Source: Hyphomicrobiaceae bacterium (lineage in GTDB: Bacteria; Pseudomonadota; Alphaproteobacteria; Rhizobiales; Hyphomicrobiaceae). Taken from it: a stretch of 64,000 bases of DNA. This document shows positions 36,868 through 45,912 of this stretch, piece by piece. The stretch is from NCBI GenBank assembly GCA_016793635.1, contig JAEUMD010000018.1, positions 62,001-126,000 on the forward strand, given 5' to 3'. Within the stretch, counting starts at the first letter, position 1, and each line of letters opens with the position of its first letter. The notes beneath the pieces are model-generated. The model did no database searches, was not told the DNA's origin, and saw nothing but the letters and a program-made list of their open reading frames with translations. The translations under genes and the position numbers were made by a program.

Positions 36868-39111
36868 ATGAGCGACGCAGCCAGCACCACCGCGGCGAAG
36901 ACCGCACCGACCTCCAGCATCACGCCGCAGATGGTCGCCGAGCACGGCTTCAAGGGGGAGGAGTATCCAAACCTGCTGAAGATCCTGGGGCGCGAACCGA
37001 CCATCACGGAACTCGGCATCTTCTCGGTGATGTGGAGCGAGCACTGCTCTTACAAATCGTCGCGCTTCTGGCTGAAGACACTGCCGACCTCCGGTGCCAA
37101 GGTGATCCAGGGTCCGGGCGAGAACGCGGGCGTGGTCGACCTCGGTGATGGCGATTGCGTCGTCTTCAAGATGGAGAGCCACAACCACCCGAGCTACATC
37201 GAGCCGTTCCAGGGGGCTGCGACCGGCGTCGGCGGCATCATGCGCGACGTGTTCACGATGGGCGCGCGGCCGGTGGCGAACCTCAACGCGCTCCGCTTCG
37301 GCGCGCCCGATCACCCCAAGACCCGCCACCTCGTCAACGGCGTCGTCGCCGGCATCGCCCATTACGGCAATTGCACCGGCGTTCCGACGATCGGCGGCGA
37401 AACCAACTTCGACGCGGCCTACAACAACAACATCCTCGTCAACGCCATGTGCGTCGGCCTCGCCCGCAAGGACAAGATCTTCTATTCCGCCGCCAAGGGC
37501 GTCGGCCTACCCGTCGTCTACGTCGGCTCGAAGACGGGACGTGACGGCATTCACGGCGCGACGATGGCCTCCGCCGAATTCGACGACAAGAGTGACGAGA
37601 AACGCCCGACGGTGCAGGTCGGCGACCCCTTCACCGAGAAACTGCTGATCGAAGCCTGCCTCGAGCTGATGGCGACGGACGCCATCATCGCCATCCAGGA
37701 CATGGGCGCGGCGGGCCTCACCTCCTCGACGTCCGAGATGGCGGACAAGGGCGGCGTCGGTATCGAGCTGAACCTCGACCACGTGCCGCAGCGCGAGGCC
37801 AACATGACGGCCTACGAGATGATGCTCTCGGAGAGCCAGGAACGCATGCTCATGATCCTGAAACCGGGGCGCGAGGCGGAAGCCGAAGCGATCTTCAGGA
37901 AATGGGAGCTCGACTTCGCGGTGATCGGCGTCACCACCGATACGGGCCGCATGGTCGTCAAGCACAAGGGCCGCATCGAGGCCGATTTGCCCGTGCCGGT
38001 GCTCGCCAACTCCGCGCCGATGTACGAGCGCCCGTGGTTCCTGAAGCCGCCACCAGCCCCGGTGCTGCCGCAGTGGGTTGCGGCTCCGAACTCGACCCTC
38101 GGCGCGCTGAAGACGATGATGGGTTCCCCGCAGCTCGCCACCCGCCGCTGGATCTACGAGCAGTACGACCACATGGTGATGGGCGACACGGTGGTGCGCC
38201 CCGGCGGCGACGCCGCGGTGGTGCGCGTCCACGGCACCAAGAAGGGCATCGCCGCGACGACGGACGTGACGCCGCGATACGTGCTCGCCGACCCGGTGAT
38301 GGGAACCAAGCAGGCGGTGGCGGAAACGTTCCGCAATCTCTGCGCCGTCGGCGCCGATCCCCTCGCCATCACCGACAACATGAACTTCGCCAACCCCGAG
38401 CGCCCCGAGATCATGGGCCAGTTCGTCGGCTCGGTGCGGGGCATGGGAGAAGCGTGCCGTGCGCTCGACTATCCCGTCGTCTCAGGCAACGTCTCGCTCT
38501 ACAACGAGACCAATGGCGTCGGCATCCCGCCGACGCCCGCGATCGGCGGCGTCGGCGTTGTTCCAGATACGGCGCACCTCGCCACCATCGCCCTCAAGAG
38601 TGCCGGAGCCCTCCTCGTCGTCATCGGCCGCGAGGCCGGCTGGCTCGGGCAGTCGATCTACCAGCAGATCTTCACCGAGGGCCTCGAGGGCGCGCCGCCG
38701 CCGGTCGATCTCGCCGACGAGTTGAAGGCGGGCAAGCTGGTCCGCGCGCTGATCCGTGAAGGCATCACCGATACCGTTCACGATTGCGCCGATGGTGGCC
38801 TGCTCGTCGCGGTCGCCGAGATGGCGCTCGCTGGCGGCGTCGGCGTCGAGCTCTATCCTTACGAGGGCAAGCTGCCCGCTCATGCGATCTGGTTCGGCGA
38901 GGATCAGGGACGCTACATTGTCGCCGTCACCCCGGACCGTGCCGAGGAGGTGCTGGAGCGTGCCCGTCTGCTGGCGCTTCCCGCGCGCATCATCGGCAGC
39001 GCCGGAGGCGATACCATCGCCATCAAGGGCGAAGCCTGGCTCGATCTCTCGGAGCTGCGTGAGAGCCACGAAGGCTTCCTGCCCGCACTGATGGATAACC
39101 CGCTGGAGTAG
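36868..39111 (+). CDS. purL: Phosphoribosylformylglycinamidine synthase subunit PurL
   Basis: PurL is the ATP-dependent synthetase subunit of the FGAM synthase of purine synthesis, working with the PurQ glutaminase and PurS. The 747-residue product is the short bacterial type. The motifs [27 protein letters not shown] and [10 protein letters not shown] are present. The start at 36868 (MSDAASTT) fits the family's short N-terminus. purQ and purS are not in the window. bolA and grxD follow further downstream, as in many Alphaproteobacteria. Confidence 0.97.
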   Translation: MSDAASTTAAKTAPTSSITPQMVAEHGFKGEEYPNLLKILGREPTITELGIFSVMWSEHCSYKSSRFWLKTLPTSGAKVIQGPGENAGVVDLGDGDCVVFKMESHNHPSYIEPFQGAATGVGGIMRDVFTMGARPVANLNALRFGAPDHPKTRHLVNGVVAGIAHYGNCTGVPTIGGETNFDAAYNNNILVNAMCVGLARKDKIFYSAAKGVGLPVVYVGSKTGRDGIHGATMASAEFDDKSDEKRPTVQVGDPFTEKLLIEACLELMATDAIIAIQDMGAAGLTSSTSEMADKGGVGIELNLDHVPQREANMTAYEMMLSESQERMLMILKPGREAEAEAIFRKWELDFAVIGVTTDTGRMVVKHKGRIEADLPVPVLANSAPMYERPWFLKPPPAPVLPQWVAAPNSTLGALKTMMGSPQLATRRWIYEQYDHMVMGDTVVRPGGDAAVVRVHGTKKGIAATTDVTPRYVLADPVMGTKQAVAETFRNLCAVGADPLAITDNMNFANPERPEIMGQFVGSVRGMGEACRALDYPVVSGNVSLYNETNGVGIPPTPAIGGVGVVPDTAHLATIALKSAGALLVVIGREAGWLGQSIYQQIFTEGLEGAPPPVDLADELKAGKLVRALIREGITDTVHDCADGGLLVAVAEMALAGGVGVELYPYEGKLPAHAIWFGEDQGRYIVAVTPDRAEEVLERARLLALPARIIGSAGGDTIAIKGEAWLDLSELRESHEGFLPALMDNPLE

Positions 39112-39214
39112 GCGACACCAACCGCCTGCACACAGGCAATTCCCTTGCGGGACCGCCGAAAGCGCCCCGCCCCAAATTCACAACCGCAACTTCAACCGAT
39201 ACGAGGACATCGCT

Positions 39215-39337
39215 ATGCCGACCATGAGCAACCAGCGCCGCCGCAAGATCCAGGCCCGCCAGCGCAAGAACGAGAACCTGGCAAAGCGCGTCGCCAAGGC
39301 CGAGAAGAAAGCCCGCAACGAGAAGAAGGCCGGTTGA
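39215..39337 (+). CDS. Short basic peptide of 40 residues
   Basis: A 40-residue frame begins [16 protein letters not shown] and is almost wholly charged: lysine and arginine make up nearly half of it, with no hydrophobic core and no cysteine. GAGG lies 8 nt before the ATG. Codon use (GCC, AAG, CGC) matches the host. It could bind RNA or be a ribosome-associated factor; nothing more specific can be said. It sits between purL and the FKBP gene. Confidence 0.6.
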   Translation: MPTMSNQRRRKIQARQRKNENLAKRVAKAEKKARNEKKAG

Positions 39338-39423
39338 TCGAAAGCCCCGCCTCTAAGGCAAGCCATCCGCAAGCGTCACCAGCGCATCGCGGACGGCCTT
39401 CCGCCGAGATCAGGAGACTTCAC

Positions 39424-39876
39424 GTGATCACACGCCGCCGCGCGAATGGCATGTTTGCCATCGCCTCCATTCTCGCCACGGGCCTCGCTTCCGCGATCCC
39501 GATGGCCCAAGCCGCAGAGAAGACCATGACCACCAGCGCTTCCGGATTGCAGATCCAAGACACCGTCGCCGGCACCGGCGCATCGCCGAAGACCGGCCAG
39601 ACGTGCGTGATGCACTACACCGGCTGGCTCTACGAGAACGGCGCAAAGGGCGCCAAATTCGACAGCTCCGTCGATCGCGGCCAGCCGTTCGCCTTCACCA
39701 TCGGCGTCGGTCAGGTCATCAAGGGTTGGGACGAAGGTGTGGCGAGCATGAAGGTCGGCGGGAAGCGCACCCTCATCATTCCGCCGCAGCTCGGCTACGG
39801 GGCCCGCGGCGCTGGCCGCGTCATCCCGCCGAACGCAACGCTGCTGTTCGAGGTCGAACTCCTCGGTATTCAGTAA
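39424..39876 (+). CDS. FKBP-type peptidyl-prolyl cis-trans isomerase, exported
   Basis: The 150-residue product starts with GTG at 39424, 7 nt after AGGAG, giving a signal peptide ([20 protein letters not shown], cleavage near AQAAE). The mature part is one FKBP domain with [42 protein letters not shown] and [14 protein letters not shown], all consensus. It should act as a periplasmic prolyl isomerase. An ATG at 39451 would remove most of the basic n-region, so GTG is preferred. Confidence 0.92.
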   Translation: MITRRRANGMFAIASILATGLASAIPMAQAAEKTMTTSASGLQIQDTVAGTGASPKTGQTCVMHYTGWLYENGAKGAKFDSSVDRGQPFAFTIGVGQVIKGWDEGVASMKVGGKRTLIIPPQLGYGARGAGRVIPPNATLLFEVELLGIQ

Positions 39877-39930
39877 CCCACCGCCGGAGACAATTCGCCG
39901 AGGCGTGATCAGCGTCACATCCACCGGCAC

Positions 39931-39960
39931 GGAGCGCCGCTTTGTTCGAAGCGGCGCTCC
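39931..39960. terminator. Strong hairpin between convergent genes
   Basis: A 12-bp perfect stem (GGAGCGCCGCTT/AAGCGGCGCTCC) with a 6-nt loop lies between the FKBP gene (plus, ends 39876) and the small secreted gene (minus, ends 40025). It can serve both, although neither side has a clear T-run. Confidence 0.65.
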
Positions 39961-40024
39961 GGCACGCTTCGCCGCAGCCGCTGGTCTCAGCGTGGCAGAG
40001 CGCGCACTGCCGGCAAGCGTGTCC

Positions 40025-40234
40025 CTATTTCTTCTTCGGCTTGGCCTGTGCGCTGGTCGATGGCGCGGTGCCCCACTTTTCGCGCGCTTTGAAAATGTCC
40101 TCCGCCGAGGTGGTCGGCAATGCCGGGCGGCCGGCGACCTCGCTGGCACCTTGCGCTGACGCCGACGGGACCAGCGGCGGCGCCGTGCCGGCCAGGACCA
40201 GGGTGGCCAGGGCCAAGAGACTGCGATTCATCAT
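40025..40234 (-). CDS. Small secreted hypothetical protein
   Basis: The 69-residue product starts MMNRSLLALATLVLAG, with a signal peptide cleaved near ASAQG, leaving a mature peptide of about 41 residues (containing EDIFKAREKWGTAPS) that ends in a lysine run (KPKKK). GGAGG precedes the ATG at 40234 by about 8 nt. No cysteines are present in the mature part and no family is recognised. It is divergent from bolA. Confidence 0.65.
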   Translation of the reverse strand: MMNRSLLALATLVLAGTAPPLVPSASAQGASEVAGRPALPTTSAEDIFKAREKWGTAPSTSAQAKPKKK

Positions 40235-40505
40235 GGTATTTCCTCCGATCTTTTCTTGATTGTCGGCAAGCAGAGGGAACCGTCGGGCCCCGTCTCCAGC
40301 CAGCCGTTCGCACCGGCCGCGCGCGGAGTGCCCGGTCGGTCTTTTTGCACGTCGGGCCTCGTCGCTAAATTTCAAGACGATCGGTCGCAGAAAATGCGCC
40401 AGATCGGCCCAGATGAGCATGGACGACAACACCCGTGCGCTTTGACGCTCGCGTCACGAACTGTAAACTGCCCCCTGATCCACCCAAGCCGGAGACACCC
40501 CCACG

Positions 40506-40742
40506 ATGCCGATGTCCGCGACCGAGATCGAAACCATGATCAAGGCCAAGTTTCCCGATGCCACCATCGAGCTCAAGGATCTCGCCGGCGACAACGACCA
40601 CTGGCAGGCCCACGTCGTATCCGCCGCGTTCAAGGGCAAGAGCCGCGTGCAGCAGCATCAGCTCGTCTACGAGGCGCTCGGCGGCAACATGGGAGGCGTT
40701 CTGCACGCCCTCGCCCTCACCACCGGCGTGCCGAAGGATTGA
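40506..40742 (+). CDS. BolA family protein
   Basis: The 78-residue product is a BolA-like protein with the class II KH-like fold: FPDATIELKDLAGDNDHWQ and VVSAAFKGKSRVQQHQLVYEAL are typical, with His residues that can ligate a shared [2Fe-2S] cluster. BolA proteins act with CGFS glutaredoxins in iron-sulfur trafficking and iron sensing. The neighbouring gene, 140 bp downstream on the same strand, encodes just such a glutaredoxin, supporting a BolA-Grx heterodimer. Confidence 0.92.
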   Translation: MPMSATEIETMIKAKFPDATIELKDLAGDNDHWQAHVVSAAFKGKSRVQQHQLVYEALGGNMGGVLHALALTTGVPKD

Positions 40743-40882
40743 CGTGCGGCGGCGCGCAAATTCCACATTGCGAGCGCGTCATTGACAGAGCCGCGCCGGC
40801 AATCCCATCTAAACCGAGTTCCGAATTGTCCGAGGCATCCAACTACGGCGAGCCTCGCCCCAGCCCCAGGAAGGACCCGACC

Positions 40883-41233
40883 ATGAGCCAGCAGGAAGTC
40901 CACGATTGGATCCGCAAGCAGATCGCCGACAACGACGTCGTGCTGTTCCTCAAGGGATCGAAGAAGTTTCCGCAGTGCGGTTTCTCCGGCCAGGTTGCGC
41001 AGATCCTCGGCTACCTCGGCGTCGACTACAAGGACATCAACGTTCTCGACGACATGTCGATCCGTGACGGCATCAAGAGCTACACCAACTGGCCGACGAT
41101 CCCGCAGCTCTACGTCAAGGGCGAGTTCGTCGGCGGTTGCGACATCGTCCGCGAGATGTTCCAGGCCGGCGAGCTTCAGCAGCTCCTCGAGGCCAAGGGC
41201 GTCGCGTTCGACAAGAACCGCATGACGGCGTGA
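40883..41233 (+). CDS. grxD: Monothiol glutaredoxin, Grx4/GrxD type
   Basis: The 116-residue product is a single-domain monothiol glutaredoxin with the CGFS active site at Cys32-Ser35, followed by WPTIPQLYVKGEFVGGCDIV, the glutathione-binding cis-proline region. These proteins carry a [2Fe-2S] cluster between two monomers or with BolA, and pass it to target proteins. bolA lies just upstream and a good terminator just downstream, so the two probably form a small operon. Confidence 0.96.
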   Translation: MSQQEVHDWIRKQIADNDVVLFLKGSKKFPQCGFSGQVAQILGYLGVDYKDINVLDDMSIRDGIKSYTNWPTIPQLYVKGEFVGGCDIVREMFQAGELQQLLEAKGVAFDKNRMTA

Positions 41234-41286
41234 TGTAGGCCCCTAACGGAAGGCTTGCATCGTCATACGGGCACTGATGTTATTGG

Positions 41287-41320
41287 ACGGGGTCGGCAGC
41301 AGGGTTGCCGGCCCCGTTTT
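41287..41320 (+). terminator. Rho-independent terminator of grxD
   Basis: A 12-bp stem (ACGGGGTCGGCA/TGCCGGCCCCGT, one mismatch) with a 7-nt loop is followed by TTTT. It lies 54 bp after the grxD stop. Confidence 0.85.
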
Positions 41321-41358
41321 ACGTCGTTCACCCAGTAGCCGCGCGCGAACGCACCACG

Positions 41359-42294
41359 ATGCCGGGGGCAGAAACGAGATCCAGTAGCGGCAACCTCCTT
41401 TCGATCATCGGCGTGATCGGCGGGGCTGTGACGCTATTCAGTAATGCCGCGACGATCCTCGATACTTTGGAGATCATCCGGACCGTCATCGATCAATGGC
41501 GGACTTGGCTGCACCTCTTCTGGAGCACCCTTTTCGGCTGGATCGGAATTCGGGTGCATCCGTTCTTCGTCATCCCACTTTCGATCATCGTTTTCATGCT
41601 CCAGCTCTTGGTCGGCGTTCGCCTTACGCGGATCGCAGCCAATCTCAAGGCACCGAATTGGGACCTCTGTGGCCGCTCCGCGAAGTGCGAAACGCGCGAG
41701 ATCACCCACGGCGATTGGCTGCGCAACCGCGATCGCTGGGTCGAGGGCAAGTTGCTGGAGCGCAGGGTGGCACTCGGATTGCGCGAGGGAGACCGCGATC
41801 AGGGCCGCGGCCCCGCCACGCTACGCTTCACCAAAGAGTACCCCATTCCCGAGCCCACACCGCCCAACTGTGAGTGCATGGGCCTGCTTCGCGACATGAC
41901 CCGCAACGCTCGGCTGCAACGAGGCGCCGTCACGACAGTGCAGCTGGGCGACATGCAGGCCTATTCGCGCTGGCAGAACCCCTCGATGATGACGGTTCTA
42001 TGGGCGGCCTACCTGACGATCATCGGCTGCGCCGCCGTCGCGACCTCGAAGAACAGCCTCTTTGGCTATTTCGCTGCGGATTTCGTCGCAATCTTCCTGC
42101 TCATGTGGTTCGCTGCGTATGCGATCAAGTTGAGTATCGATACCGCCGCCTACGACTCCTACGAGGCTCTGGCCATCATCTACCGCGTCTACGACCGCAT
42201 CATTCTTTCCGTGGCCCTTTTGATCGTCCTGATTGTGACGAATTACGGGGCTATCGCGATCAACTACTTCTGGCACTCGAAAGCAGGCACGTAG
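41359..42294 (+). CDS. Hypothetical membrane protein
   Basis: The 311-residue protein (ATG 41359) has about five transmembrane helices: two near the N-terminus (about residues 12-36 and 70-95), then a large cytoplasmic or periplasmic region with several cysteines (CGRSAKC and NCECMGLL), then three C-terminal helices. No family is recognised. The earlier in-frame start at 41305 lies inside the grxD terminator and is rejected. The PqiA-like gene begins 11 bp downstream, so the two are likely cotranscribed. Confidence 0.7.
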   Translation: MPGAETRSSSGNLLSIIGVIGGAVTLFSNAATILDTLEIIRTVIDQWRTWLHLFWSTLFGWIGIRVHPFFVIPLSIIVFMLQLLVGVRLTRIAANLKAPNWDLCGRSAKCETREITHGDWLRNRDRWVEGKLLERRVALGLREGDRDQGRGPATLRFTKEYPIPEPTPPNCECMGLLRDMTRNARLQRGAVTTVQLGDMQAYSRWQNPSMMTVLWAAYLTIIGCAAVATSKNSLFGYFAADFVAIFLLMWFAAYAIKLSIDTAAYDSYEALAIIYRVYDRIILSVALLIVLIVTNYGAIAINYFWHSKAGT

Positions 42295-42304
42295 GACCGG
42301 ACAC

Positions 42305-43393
42305 ATGCGGCTTGGCGGGCGTCGATTTCTTCTCTCACTCGCTATTCTCGGCGCAGCCGTGTGTCTCGCGCTCGGCGTGAGCCTGCCGATCATCAAGCTC
42401 ACCAAATACGTGTTCTGGACGACGGAGCATTCCCTTCTCTCGACCGTCAACGCCCTGATCCACGACGGTCAGCATTTCCTTGGCGGGACGGTGCTCCTCT
42501 TCTCGATCGTCTTTCCGGTTCTGAAGCTGCTCTACCTCCTGCTCGTATCGACACTTCCGGCGAGCGAGATCAGCCGTCAGTCTCGCCGCCTAAAGGCGCT
42601 CGAGTGGCTCGGCAAGTGGTCCATGCACGACGTGCTGGTGCTGGCGCTCACCATTTTCTTCATCAAGAGCCAGGGGGTCTACGATGCCGCGAGCCTCATG
42701 GGCGTGTACTTCTTCACCGCCGCCGTCATGCTGATGATCCTCTCCTACGCGTGGTTGCGTGGGCAGGATCGCGCGGCAGCGGCAGAGATCGTGCCCGTGG
42801 AGCCACCGGCCGAGACGCGCTTCTCCGCGGTGCGGAATTTCATCCTGTCGTTCATCATCATTCTCGCCACGGTGTTCTTCGCGCTCGGCATCATCCTGCC
42901 CGTCATCCGCTTCACCACCATCTACGTGTGGACCAACGAGCACTCGATCGCGACCATCATCTATGCGCTCTATCGCAACGAGGAGTACTTCCTCTGCGGC
43001 GTGCTGTTCGCATTCTCGATCCTGTTTCCGTTTCTCAAGCTGTTCTACCTGCTGACACTGGTGACCTCGCCAGACCTGTCGCCGGAGTTCCGCGCGCGAT
43101 CGATTTCAACCATGGAATGGCTCGGCCGCTATTCGATGACGGACGTGATGGTGCTGGCGCTCATGATTTTTTACGTCAACTCGAGCGGCTACACGGAGGC
43201 GAGCGTGCTTCCGGGCGTCTATTTCTTCGCTGCAAGCGCGCTGATGACGATGCTGGCCTATGGCTGGGCGAACACGGTGCCGGCGGGCAAGCGCCGCCGC
43301 GACGCCCCAACGACGGGGCCAGCGGCGCCCCATCCCGCCGCTTCAACGCCAGCCGGCGAGATCGTTCCGATGCCGATCAAGCGAACGCTCTGA
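42305..43393 (+). CDS. Tandem PqiA-domain (paraquat-inducible protein A-like) membrane protein
   Basis: The 362-residue integral membrane protein consists of two similar halves (about residues 1-160 and 170-335). Each half begins with a helix, a short TEHS/NEHS periplasmic loop (FWTTEHSL and VWTNEHSI), then LFSIVFPVLKLLYLL or AFSILFPFLKLFYLL, an EWLG(K/R)(W/Y)SM(H/T)DV segment and final helices. This is the PqiA-type membrane domain, a partner in MCE lipid transport. The zinc-ribbon parts of E. coli PqiA are missing. No pqiB/mce gene is next to it. It is 11 bp after another membrane protein gene. Confidence 0.82.
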   Translation: MRLGGRRFLLSLAILGAAVCLALGVSLPIIKLTKYVFWTTEHSLLSTVNALIHDGQHFLGGTVLLFSIVFPVLKLLYLLLVSTLPASEISRQSRRLKALEWLGKWSMHDVLVLALTIFFIKSQGVYDAASLMGVYFFTAAVMLMILSYAWLRGQDRAAAAEIVPVEPPAETRFSAVRNFILSFIIILATVFFALGIILPVIRFTTIYVWTNEHSIATIIYALYRNEEYFLCGVLFAFSILFPFLKLFYLLTLVTSPDLSPEFRARSISTMEWLGRYSMTDVMVLALMIFYVNSSGYTEASVLPGVYFFAASALMTMLAYGWANTVPAGKRRRDAPTTGPAAPHPAASTPAGEIVPMPIKRTL

Positions 43394-43477
43394 GCGGATG
43401 CGCCGGCGATCCTCGTCGCATCATGCCGGCCGACACATGGGCTCGCGGGCAACCTGCGGCATAAGCGGGGCTCGGCG

Positions 43478-43813
43478 TCACAGGACGAAGGCCGCGGCTC
43501 CGAGCCCAAGACCGATGACGATCGCCACGAGACCCGCCAGCCCCACGAACCTCGCGATGGCGAAGCGGACGCCATGCTTCGCCGCCGCGCGACCATAGCC
43601 CATCCGCTCGGCATCCTCGCGGATGTGACCGAACTGCTCGTTGAGCATGTCGGCGGCCTCCGCCTTCACGTCGAGGCTGCGCCCCTTGCGCACGGCGCGC
43701 CAAGCGGCATCGGCGGCGAGTCCCGAAACGTCGTAGCGGGACGCCCAGCGCATCAGCAGTACGCCGACGAGAAGAACGAGGAGACCCGTTCCGAGAAGGA
43801 TGGGGTGCTGCAT
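43478..43813 (-). CDS. Small membrane protein of unknown function
   Basis: The 111-residue product (ATG 43813, preceded by AGGTGAGTGG) has two transmembrane helices, one near each end (ILLGTGLLVLLVGVLLM and FVGLAGLVAIVIGLGLGAA), with a basic amphipathic central region (residues about 30-85). No named family is recognised. It converges on the PqiA-like gene. Confidence 0.6.
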   Translation of the reverse strand: MQHPILLGTGLLVLLVGVLLMRWASRYDVSGLAADAAWRAVRKGRSLDVKAEAADMLNEQFGHIREDAERMGYGRAAAKHGVRFAIARFVGLAGLVAIVIGLGLGAAAFVL

Positions 43814-44037
43814 GGAAAACCACTCACCTAATCTGCAATCGGTTGCGGTGGACACCTTCGACGATCCACCTATGCCGTGGTTTGCATTCCCAACCGCGTG
43901 CGTGGGGCGCACCCGAGCCGGGCCGCTGGCATCGAGCGGAGAGAGATCACGGCGGCGTGGCAAAAGAAAAGCGGAGGCCACAGCCCCCGCTTCCTAAACA
44001 CATGCATGGAATGGCGAACGACGCCGCCAAAACCAAA

Positions 44038-44655
44038 TCAGCGCGAGTAGAACTCGACCACCAGGTTCGGCTCCATCTGCACCGGGTAGGGCACGTCAGA
44101 GAGAGCAGGAACGCGCACCATCTTCGCGGTGAGCTTGGAGTGATCGGCCTCGATGTAATCCGGCACATCGCGCTCGGCGCTCTTGGTCGCCTCGAGCACG
44201 AGAATCATGTCACGCGAGCCCTCGCGGACCTCGACGACGTCGCCGACGCGGAGACGGTAGCTCGGAATGGTGACGCGGCGGCCGTTGACCGACACGTGGC
44301 CGTGGCTGACGAACTGGCGCGCGGCGAAGACCGTCGGCACGAACTTGGCGCGGTAGACGAGCGCGTCCAGGCGGCGCTCGAGCAGGCCGATGATGTGCTC
44401 TGAGGTCGAGCCCTTCAGTCGGTTGGCTTCCTCGAACACGCGGCGGAACTGGCGCTCGGTGATCGAGCCGTAGTAGCCCTTGAGCTTCTGCTTGGCCTTG
44501 AGCTGCTGGCCGTAGTCCGACGTCTTGCCGACGCGGCGCTCGCCATGCTGGCCAGGACGGCTCTCGCGTTTGTTGAGTGGGCTCTTGGCGCGGCCCCAGA
44601 TATTCTCGCTGAGACGGCGGTCGATCTTGTGCTTGGCGCGAATGCGCTTGGTCAT
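44038..44655 (-). CDS. rpsD: 30S ribosomal protein S4
   Basis: The 205-residue product is S4, a primary 16S rRNA-binding protein that starts 30S assembly. The N-terminus [20 protein letters not shown] and the S4 RNA-binding segment ([36 protein letters not shown]) are conserved. This is the cysteine-free alphaproteobacterial form. It stands alone, outside an alpha operon, as usual in Alphaproteobacteria. The start at 44655 is preferred to longer frames upstream. Confidence 0.98.
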   Translation of the reverse strand: MTKRIRAKHKIDRRLSENIWGRAKSPLNKRESRPGQHGERRVGKTSDYGQQLKAKQKLKGYYGSITERQFRRVFEEANRLKGSTSEHIIGLLERRLDALVYRAKFVPTVFAARQFVSHGHVSVNGRRVTIPSYRLRVGDVVEVREGSRDMILVLEATKSAERDVPDYIEADHSKLTAKMVRVPALSDVPYPVQMEPNLVVEFYSR

Positions 44656-44981
44656 TTCTGGCACTCCAGCTTGTTTCGGCCCCGCCACTCGGTGACGGTG
44701 GCCATGCGGCTTCGGCCCAGGCGGGCCGTGGAGCGCCCCCTCCTCTGCCGGTCCGCCTTTGATGGCGGCCCGGCCGACAGACACCGCTCCGTCCCGGCTT
44801 AGAGCCGGATGCAGGAAACGGGGCCACGGGTGCGCAACGAAAATGAACGCGGGCCCGACTGGGGGCCCGCGTGGACGTTCGGATACTCGGTTCGCCGCCG
44901 CCCGTCAACCTCCGGGTGACCGGAACCCCTGCCGGCGCCCCCGTGACGGAGCGGGCGGTTCTGCCCCGCCGTCGCCGGCGA
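44656..44981. other. 326-bp gap upstream of rpsD
   Basis: No gene is supported. The rpsD promoter must lie here, along with the terminator at 44847-44872 of the next minus-strand gene. The His/Pro-rich frame that reads into rpsD ([11 protein letters not shown]) is upstream untranslated sequence. Confidence 0.4.
44847..44872 (-). terminator. Rho-independent terminator of the 44982-45650 gene
   Basis: A perfect 10-bp stem (ACGCGGGCCC/GGGCCCGCGT) with a 6-nt loop is followed on the minus strand by TCATTTTCGTT. Confidence 0.75.
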
Positions 44982-45650
44982 TTACTTCTTTTTCGGCTCG
45001 GCGGCGGCTTGCGGTGCCGTCGACGCTCCCGTGTCGGACGGATCGGCGACCGTCACCGGCGGAATCGGCGGACCCGCCTTGACGTAGGCGGCGATGACCT
45101 CCTTGATCTTCGCTGCCTGCTCCGGCGTGCACGTCTGGTTCGGCGCCTTGCCCTCCTCGATGACGACCATCTTGTCACCCTGCTTCTCGACCAGCTTGAT
45201 CTTGCCGGTCAGCATCATGACGGTCGTCAGGTGGAGCTGCGAGATGTAGATCAACTGTTGCGGCGTCCACTGCTTCTTGTCGCTCTCGCGCTTCATCATC
45301 GAGCGATAGTTCATGACCTGATCGGCCGGCAGGTTGCAAACCTGGGCATGCGCCGAGACGCGGCCGACACGGATGATCTCGCGAGCGAGATCGGCCGGAA
45401 CCATCACCTCGTCCTTCTTCTTCTTGTCGACCTCCACGACCTCGCCATTCGGCTTGGTGAAACGGGTCGGAACGAGCGACCACGCATAATCCATGAAGGT
45501 GCGCACCGACTTCTCGCTCAGCTCCTGCGCCGAGGCGGGCGTCGCCGCCGCTACCGTCACCACCAGCGCCGCGGCCGCCAACGCACGAGCAACGGGCGCC
45601 CCAGCCGCCCCGGTCGCGCGCGTCAGTGCCAAGATCCCCAAATTCGCCAT
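44982..45650 (-). CDS. Secreted hypothetical protein with helical domain
   Basis: The 222-residue product (ATG 45650, GGAG 8 nt upstream) has a signal peptide in its first 42 residues (basic start, VARALAAAALVVTVAAA, cleavage near ASAQE). The mature part is helical, with two cysteines (VCNLPADQV and TCTPEQAA), and a lysine-rich loop KKKKDEV; it ends in a Pro/Ala tail with KKK. No family can be named. It has its own terminator, and is divided from the TrmJ fusion gene by 262 bp with no further gene. Confidence 0.7.
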   Translation of the reverse strand: MANLGILALTRATGAAGAPVARALAAAALVVTVAAATPASAQELSEKSVRTFMDYAWSLVPTRFTKPNGEVVEVDKKKKDEVMVPADLAREIIRVGRVSAHAQVCNLPADQVMNYRSMMKRESDKKQWTPQQLIYISQLHLTTVMMLTGKIKLVEKQGDKMVVIEEGKAPNQTCTPEQAAKIKEVIAAYVKAGPPIPPVTVADPSDTGASTAPQAAAEPKKK

Positions 45651-45912
45651 TTTCTGCTTCTCCGTCTGACCCGAATGCGCCCTAAGCATCGGGGCCGCCT
45701 CGCCTTTTGTTCTGTCCAACGTGGCATTCTTCCAGGTAGAGCCTGGACCGGAGCCACCGGCCGCCGGGCCACAATCGCCGCCGCACGCGATGCAACGCCG
45801 AACCATGCCCGCACTCACCACACGCGGAGCGCCGAGCCATGTCAGGGTTGTCCATCACACCAGACTTTGCCGCGGCATCGCTCTGCTCAAAACGTGTCTT
45901 GAATATGGCACC

